NCBI GenBank assembly: GCA_037447605.1
Contig: CM074813.1
Location: forward strand, 1,875,185-1,939,184
Direction of reading: 5' to 3'
From: Zygnema circumcarinatum
Taxonomy: Eukaryota > Streptophyta > Zygnematophyceae > Zygnematales > Zygnemataceae
Length of the DNA: 64,000 bases
In this document: one piece after another, positions 58,323-64,000 of the stretch
How positions within the stretch are numbered: position 1 is the first letter of the stretch
Layout of the letters: every line of letters starts with the position of its first letter
The notes under the pieces: model-generated
Told to the model about the DNA's origin: nothing
Databases searched by the model: none
What the model saw: the letters and a program-made list of their open reading frames with translations, nothing else
Program-made: the position numbers and the translations under genes

Positions 58323-61300
58323 GAGACGCAAAAAACCTCCAATAACATAGAGCTTCTCCACGTGGCGCTGCATGATGGAACGCGCCTCTTCCTCCAATGC
58401 GGCCACGGCGGGCTTGCGCATGCGCAATGCAGCCTGCCAAGGCGAGACGCTATGCCGCCAGTCAGCCTCGCTATCTCTCTGCCCCCCCATCCCACCTCCC
58501 TCCCTCCCTCCCTCCCTCCCCTTTCCACACCCCCTCTCCTTCCCCCACTTTCTCTCTCTCACAAACACGCAGACATAGATCTGCCTCTTGAACTATATTT
58601 CAGAATATACGACTTCCCGTTCGTTTCAAATTGAATGGAGAATTGCGGGTCAATTGAATCTTTGCCTTGAAACGGAATGAAGAAAAGTAACTCGAGCGAA
58701 GCGCGTGAGTTGGTAAGTGGCCCGGACCTGGAACAGCTGATGGAGCAGGGTTCCATGCAGGGCAGACACTGAGGTCTCCTGTGACTGAATTCTGTCACTG
58801 ATAACGGACCTCCGCGGGCACATAAAACTCGACCCCACCTGCCCAAATCAATATACCCTCACCCCTTAACCGTGTTGGCCCACCTACACCCTAACTGTGC
58901 AACCCCCCAATTCAAAGGGTACTCTTAACTTCAAACCCTCTCTACCCTCTGTCCCTACCCTGCCTGTCTCCCCATCTTCCCCTCTCTCCCCCACCCTCTG
59001 CACTCCCGTCTCCCTCCATTCCCTCCCTTTGTTGACAAGTTTCTACCATTGGATTTGCATTTACGCATCACCAATATTTTCCGCTTTCTGCCCTCGCATT
59101 TCTACTTTCCTTTTCCTTTTCATAGGAGTTTTAGGCCATACCTGTGATCCAGAAATCAGAACATCCGGATGAAGAATACAAAGGTTATTTTCTCCGTCCA
59201 CGATGCAGCTTCGATTTGAATCAAAATCTCCAATAATTCCAACTCGATGCCCAGATTCTACCGGCGTTGAAATCCTGAAAAGACGTTGAGTGATAATTAG
59301 ATCGCAACATAATACGGTCAGGCCGAGTAAAAATGATTTTCGTGAACATAGAATGGCGTATATAGGAGCAACCGAAAGTAAAATCAAATCTGAAAATTGA
59401 ATGTATGTGATGGGGGGGGGTGGGGGTGTGGGGGGAGAGTGAGACAGAGAGAGAGAGAGAGAGAGGGGGGTGGGGGGGAAAGGTGGAAGGACTACGCAGA
59501 GATTCCGGATGAAAGGGAGATGGGAGTAAGACTCAGGAGAGGAATTGAAGTGTGACTGAGAGATATGAGGGATGGAAACGCGGGGAATTAGGCAGAAGGA
59601 AAAACGAGGGAGAGGGGAGGGAGACACTAACTGAGACCAAGGGAGAAGAAGCGGGGAAGAGAAAAGGAGTGATAAGGGACAGGTTCGGAGATAGTGAGAT
59701 AAAGGTGGGGAAAACAGACAGGCAGAGAAAGTCTGAGAGAGAAAATAGGAGATAGAAGGCCACCCACCACTCGTCGCGTAAAAGCACGACGAAGAATTCT
59801 TTGCTGCCTTCTCGACAGAGCTTTAATGCCTAAAAACAATAAGGAAATTACCCAACAGCATAGCATTTTTTAAGTTTTTTTCCTTTTCAAGCTTCTAACC
59901 CCTGGATTGCAAAGCGAGCAAGCAATGCCCACCTTTCACGGACTCTAAACCCGCCTAGATTTTCTAAACACTTACAGAATTAAAATAGGCTTCATTGCAT
60001 CTTCTGTCTGCACGGAAAGCTTGTGAAATTTGGAACCTTTGGCACCGTCATTCAAGTGAACAAGAATATTCTTAAGCGTATCCATACGAATTTGGGCTCT
60101 TCCGCACCATAAACACAACTCACCTTTTGAAGCATTACCCCATTAGAACTAACATATTCCTCCTCAGTTACCTGTCGAACAAACCCACAGATTCACCCAA
60201 ACTGGCCTTCCTGTTACTGACACCTTTCACCATTGCAGCTTCACTGTCCTTTTCAATATTCTCTCTCTCGCTTCCACCTTCCCTCTCCTACTCTCCTCGT
60301 CACCTCTCGGCTTCTCCTTTCTCTCCATCCCGATCCCCTTGGCCTCGACCTCTACTTCCCTTCCCTATCCTGCTTCGCGCCCTACACATAATCGCTCTCT
60401 CTCCATTTCCCCTCCTCTCGCTAAATGTCCCTCCCTCCCTCCAAGTCCGTCTCTACCGCCTCTCCTTCTTCCTCTTGCTCTCCCTCTCCGTCTCTTATCC
60501 CTTTTCTCTCTCCCTCTCCATTTCTTTCTTTTCCTCCCATTCCGACTCTCGCTTCCTCTACCTCCCCTTGTTCCTCTCCCTCCTCCCTCCCTCCCTGTTC
60601 CTCCCTCCCTCTCTGACTCCCTGTCTCGCTCTTTTCTTTCTCACCCTCTTCTTTTCCCTTTCCCCTCTCCCTGTTATCCACCCTTCTCTCACTCCCTTTT
60701 CTCCTGTGCCACTTTATCTCTTCCTCATCGCCTACCTCAACGACGACAAAATGTTGTCTGCCTCCCGTGGAGGATCCCTTAGTGGGGGGACTTTCTGGAC
60801 CTTCGCGTCCATTTAATTCAGCAGTTACCTCCCTTAAAGCAAGCCTTAAATCATTCTCCAACTCTCTATTGAGCCCATTACATTCGGTTATTCTATCGCT
60901 TTCATTCTCCCGTGTCGTATCCGTCTCCCTTTCCTCCTTTCCTCCTTCCACGGGTCCTCTCTCTTTGCCAGGTGTCTCAAAAAGTGCGGCCAAATCTGCT
61001 CCTTCTAAAAGCTCAACTAAATCCGGAGGCCACCCTTCAAACTCAACTTCCTTTTTGCTTCCGGCGCTGCTGCTGGAGCAGACTCCGTCTATTGCAATTC
61101 CTTCCTTCTCTAAGTTATTTTCATCGTTATTAGTATTTTCATTACTAATTTTTTCTGCTTCCGTCTCCTGCACTAAGCACCGCTGTCCCTCTCGTCGACT
61201 TAGCTCACTTTCAACGCGATCCAGTAAATCCAATAAACCCTGCGCAGGTTAATGGCCATCAGTAGCAATAAATGAAAAAAAAAATCAGGAGGAAAGCTGA

Positions 61301-63754
61301 AAAAAGTGCGTCCTCTTCAAGTAGTTTTACTTTTTACCTTCCTGCCTTGTCCTTTTTTTGGAATAGATTGCCGGCTTCTTGTTGATTTGTTGTCGGATTT
61401 TTTTCTGCTCCCTGACTGCACAGCATCGTAAAGTCACATCACAGTCCAAGTCAAAAAGGTTTCGAACCAGCCTCGGTCCTAGTGAAGATTTTCCTTCGGA
61501 AGTGAAGCGGGAAAGCAAATCGGCACGGACAGGAGGAGACGGAAAAAACGGGAGGGGGGGAAGGAAAGGAGGAAGATAGAGAGAGAGAGACAGAGAGAGA
61601 GTGAGAGTGAGAGTGAGAGAGAGAGTGTGTGCTCACTTGACATTCCTTTTCCTCGGCAGAGCCGTCGAAGCAGATCCTCCGGCTCGCGGCAAAAGACAAA
61701 CCATCCTTCAGTTTACTCGCCGACTTCTTCCCCCTCGGAGGAGTCGCTTCCCCGCACCTTCCACGTGCATTTTCCTTGTCGTCATCCGCCTCATCTCTGC
61801 CCTCTCCATGCATTTCCGTTCTGCCTCCGTTCTCTTTCACAGACTTCAGTTCGGGAGATTGAAACCAGTTTTCCAACATGGCGGAAGCTTCCGAAGGGAG
61901 AGGCTGTAGCAAGCAGCGAGAGACATGCCTTAGGGAGAGGGGGAAGTAAGAGGGTGAGGTGTATGGTGATGGAGTTAGAGAGGGGGAGGAAACAGGAAGA
62001 GAAACAGCTAAGTCCCACACAAAAGCTTGCTTTAACCAAGCCAGAAGAAAGGGCGAAAAATATAAATGCCTCAAGCATTCCTTTCGAAAGGAAGCAATTG
62101 GAAAATGCAAAAAAACGTTTCTATGGTGAACTAAGCACCTTCATATCGGTCAAAGTCTCCCCAGAGCATCGATGAAGAGTGGACGCAGTAATCATCATTT
62201 CCCGCAAGACGCCATCCTTTGAACTCGGCTTCTCATTCTCCAATGCGGTTGTTGTACCAGAAGTTGAACTCAATTGTTTGCTGCACATGGAGCCTTCGTT
62301 CTGTTCCCTTCCCGCCGTTCCCATGGATATCCGTTGAAGCCGCAGAACGGCAGGAGTGACCTCCCATATGACCTGATCTGTAGAGTCGTCCTGGCTGGGT
62401 AGGAACTGGCAGCAAGACAAAAGAGAGAGACAGTGAGGAACTAAAATAAGAATAGGCCTATCAAGGTAGAGGTGTAGATACTCTGGCAGCATTGTTTTTT
62501 GTTTGGAGAACTCTTGAGTATGGATGATGAGAAGAGATTTCCATACTCTGCCTTCTTCCTGGCTGTCTTTCTCCATCCATCCCTCTCCCTTCCTATCTCT
62601 GTCTCCCTCTCTCTCTTGTCCCTGTACTCTCTCACAACTCTGTCTATCTCTCCTCGCTCTCTCACCTCTTCACTCCCACTTCCATCTCTCCTCGCCCCCT
62701 CTCCGTCTCCTTCTCCTCACTACCTTTCTCTGTGTCTCTCCTCACGCCTTCTCTCTCGCTTTCACATTCTCACAGTTCACATGAGGTGAGTAAGAACTTC
62801 CCCCTATGTAGCCTGTGCAGCTCGCAGCCTCCGCCAACATTAGCAGCAATTGACCAGGAATGGCACATGAAAGGGAAGAACCGAAAAGAACCCAAAATTA
62901 TGCAAGAATGTACAATATGAAACTGGTGGGCGTACTTCCTTCGGAAAAATCCGTAGCCGCTTTTGTGAAGGCGGCGTCACGTCATCCACGATGCAAAGGG
63001 GCGGTCCAACGGGGGACTCTGCAGTTAATACATGGGAACAGATTCGTTAATAAATGATTAGAGTTAATGATAACATTTAATAACAGGTTATAAACAAAGC
63101 AAAAGGTGAAAGAAATGATGAAATCGAATACTGTCCCTTTATTCCCTTTAAGAATTTTTAATTGCGTTTAATCCACACCCCCATTTTGTTTTACCTTCCA
63201 CATCCGCTGAATTTTCCACTTTCTTTCTTTTTCCGGAACTTAATTCAAGGTTCTCGCCATTGGGTTTCTCTGTAGCCAATATTTGGGAAATTAGGGTTGA
63301 ATCTCGCGCTGAAAGGCCCATTTCCATGCGCGTGTCTCCTACGGCGAATCCGTTGCCACTCGCAGGCTCAGTTTTGCTATTGTTCCGATCCTGATGTCGC
63401 GAGAAGAAGAAATCGACTCCGCGGCTCGAAACTTGCGACGCTGAACTCGCCTTTTTAGGGCCTCCACGGGCTTTCTACAAAAGCTCACTCCAAAAGAAAA
63501 GAAACTGACAGCATTTACGGATTTATCATGTGAAAATTTTCTGGCTTCAGAATAATGGGATTTCCATGGGCTACATTCCTGAAACTGCGCCCTTGTCCTC
63601 TCTCCCCACCTCCCCTTTTTCCCACCCTATTGTTTAAAGTCTTGCTGATCCATTCTCCCCCACCCATCGCCATGAATCATCGCAATGATTCATCACGATT
63701 CAGTGTTCTAAAAGCCCCAAAACCCCAGAACCTAGAATTCACCTTCGAGGCCAT
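50347..63754 (-). CDS. DNA2: DNA2 nuclease-helicase
   Basis: ATP-dependent nuclease-helicase that trims long flaps in Okazaki-fragment maturation and resects double-strand breaks with RPA, in the nucleus. Roughly 30 minus-strand exons, about 1,450 aa or more. All catalytic parts are intact: an iron-sulphur RecB-type nuclease with four cysteines, and an SF1B helicase with Walker [11 protein letters not shown], Walker [30 protein letters not shown] and RLNVALTRA. The N-terminus is long and low-complexity, as in plants and fungi. Start ATG at 63754 begins a 12-bp exon (MASK). Uncertain points are the exons between about 60800 and 59830, one small exon near 55400, and the last exon: read-through ends at 50347, splicing a 72-base CT intron would end at 50369. 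A 10-N assembly gap lies in an intron. Confidence 0.92.
51442..51464. repeat. poly-G run beside the assembly gap
   Basis: Twenty-three consecutive G residues end at the N block; probably where sequencing failed. Confidence 0.9.
51465..51474. other. Assembly gap (10 N)
   Basis: Ten undetermined bases between poly-G and GA-rich sequence, inside the DNA2 intron between exons 52001-52165 and 51240-51279. The true length is unknown. No coding exon appears to be missing, because the flanking exons connect as in other DNA2 proteins. Confidence 0.95.
51475..51980 (-). repeat. GTGAGAGAG purine tract in a DNA2 intron
   Basis: About 500 bp of GTGAGAGAGAGG and GGTGAGGGGGAG repeats on the plus strand, with imperfect longer-period copies (GGTTGAGAGGAGGTGAGAG appears three times). 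CT-rich on the DNA2 sense strand. Confidence 0.75.
52177..52223. repeat. (CA)n microsatellite
   Basis: ACACAC run with a short AAAA interruption in the DNA2 intron just upstream (sense) of the exon starting at 52165. Confidence 0.9.
52650..52885 (+). repeat. CT tract antisense to DNA2
   Basis: CCCTCTCC then (CT)n on the plus strand in a DNA2 intron, so purine on the sense strand. Confidence 0.7.
53085..53350 (+). repeat. CT tract antisense to DNA2
   Basis: CCCTCTCTC/CCCTCC pyrimidines on the plus strand filling the DNA2 intron 53001-53355. Confidence 0.7.
53533..53640 (-). repeat. GAGAGAGGA tract in a DNA2 intron
   Basis: GAGAGAGGAGAGAG purines on the plus strand between exons 53665-53740 and 53356-53507; CT-rich on the sense strand. 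Confidence 0.65.
56636..56725 (-). repeat. GGGGATGT/GGGCATGT minisatellite in a DNA2 intron
   Basis: About nine 8-bp units of GGGGATGT, GGGCATGT and GGGAATGT on the plus strand after a run of nine G, in the 152-bp intron that has the GC donor. C-rich on the transcript; G-rich on the template. Confidence 0.8.
56910..57240 (+). repeat. CT tract antisense to DNA2
   Basis: CCTCCC/CTCTCC pyrimidines on the plus strand fill most of the intron 56894-57272. Confidence 0.65.
58257..58321 (-). repeat. (GA)n microsatellite, about 32 units
   Basis: Uninterrupted GA dinucleotides on the plus strand 26 bases downstream (sense) of the exon ending at 58347. CT on the sense strand. Confidence 0.9.
60240..60720 (+). 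repeat. CT tract antisense to DNA2
   Basis: About 480 bp of CTCTCC, CCCTCC and TCTCCC on the plus strand just past the likely end of the exon that starts at 61239. Its purine complement keeps the reading frame open, so the exon end cannot be set from openness. Confidence 0.65.
60740..63754 (-). other. DNA2: DNA2 N-terminal region exons
   Basis: Exons 63743-63754 (MASK), 63195-63474, 62936-63018, 62139-62405, 61637-61903, and one starting at 61239 and ending near 60750. Junctions keep frame through 61239. The region is charged and poorly conserved. It contains [12 protein letters not shown], loosely like a PCNA-binding motif but lacking a canonical spacing, and [33 protein letters not shown] and [20 protein letters not shown]. 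Assignment to DNA2 and not to a separate gene rests on strand, continuity and lack of any stop or promoter signal, so it is inferred. Confidence 0.65.
62565..62770 (+). repeat. CT tract antisense to DNA2
   Basis: CCCTCTCC/CTCTCTC pyrimidines on the plus strand in the intron 62406-62935. Confidence 0.65.
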
Positions 63755-64000
63755 GGCTGCTGCTCCGTTCCTCGCAGAACACTGCCGTCAAACTGTGCAC
63801 AGGCACACATGGAGCCGCGCGAATGCTACAATCTGAACGAGAAGAAGCCAACGATGAACAGATTTATGAACGACAGCCTTCCTCCAGCGACCCCTACAAG
63901 CAGCGATAGAGCCTGCGCCATACGAGCTGGGCCCCCGGGCGGGCAGCCGGCGGACCGAGGAGGGACCGACAGCTGGCGGGGAGGGGGGGGGGGGGGGGGG
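63755..64000. other. DNA2 upstream region and poly-G right edge
   Basis: Upstream sequence of DNA2, likely leader and promoter, without a recognisable element. The window ends in a run of about 20 G, as beside the internal gap, so the sequence may break here. Confidence 0.5.

Larger units (their letters stand above)
55400..59829 (-). other. DNA2: DNA2 exons: Fe-S nuclease domain
   Basis: Exons 59768-59829, 59142-59274, 58728-58838, 58347-58433, 57895-57972, 57697-57762, 57273-57461, 56780-56893, 56517-56627, 56172-56228, 55831-56025 and about 55455-55646. Motifs: [43 protein letters not shown] (first cluster Cys), [30 protein letters not shown] (metal-binding Asp), [14 protein letters not shown] (catalytic Glu and Lys), [34 protein letters not shown] (other three Cys). 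The intron after 56780 uses a GC donor (CAG|GCATGC). Confidence 0.93.

Noticed and set aside
59940-60090. DNA2 exon reading [18 protein letters not shown] on the minus strand
   Set aside because: Its GTAAGT donor would put the next firm exon (59829) out of frame; another frame fits the junction but lacks a good acceptor, so I left it unassigned.
60421-60740. Continuation of the DNA2 exon through the long open frame
   Set aside because: This part is the purine complement of a CT tract; composition keeps it open, and a donor exists at about 60750.

Overview
This is nuclear DNA of an intron-rich eukaryote, most likely a green-lineage (streptophyte- or chlorophyte-type) alga. Two genes read like land-plant proteins. 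One is a 6-phosphofructo-2-kinase/fructose-2,6-bisphosphatase with an N-terminal starch-binding CBM20 domain and the plant-type linker before the kinase. The other is a phosphomannomutase close to the plant enzyme. The lineage is inferred from these family signatures, not from a database search. Genes have many short exons, GT-AG introns (two GC-AG), and long pyrimidine-rich intronic tracts.

Six protein genes are present. (1) MCM8, minus strand, 1-2795: N-terminal 295 codons only, the rest lies off the left edge. (2) A WDR25/PRP17-like WD40 protein, plus strand, 5446-8061, four exons, 413 aa. (3) F2KP (PFK-2/FBPase-2), plus strand, 9453-18039, 22 exons, about 732 aa. (4) Phosphomannomutase, minus strand, 19106-22473, nine exons. 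(5) NOT1/CNOT1, the CCR4-NOT scaffold, plus strand, 25371-46276, 50 exons, about 2,577 aa. (6) DNA2 nuclease-helicase, minus strand, about 50347-63754, roughly 30 exons. Exon chains were read from protein similarity plus splice sites. For genes 2, 3 and 5 every junction keeps frame; parts of the DNA2 N-terminus, its last exon and the last PMM exon are less certain.

Layout: MCM8 and WDR25-like are divergent across 2.65 kb that carries a palindromic minisatellite interrupted by a 554-bp MITE-like element. F2KP follows WDR25-like in tandem and converges on PMM. PMM and CNOT1 diverge across 2.9 kb filled with a (CCCATG)n array and a CTGT-type compound satellite. CNOT1 and DNA2 converge across 4 kb that holds a 1.24-kb foldback element and another palindromic tandem array.

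The genes do not form one pathway. MCM8 and DNA2 both serve replication-coupled recombination repair, F2KP and PMM are sugar-phosphate enzymes, CNOT1 acts in mRNA deadenylation, and the WD40 protein is probably RNA- or splicing-linked. I found no tRNA, rRNA, CRISPR array, transposase gene or viral gene. The most unusual content is non-genic: the MITE, the foldback, the TGGTTG(G/C)CAACCA-type palindromic arrays, and the excess of AG|GT at both ends of introns.
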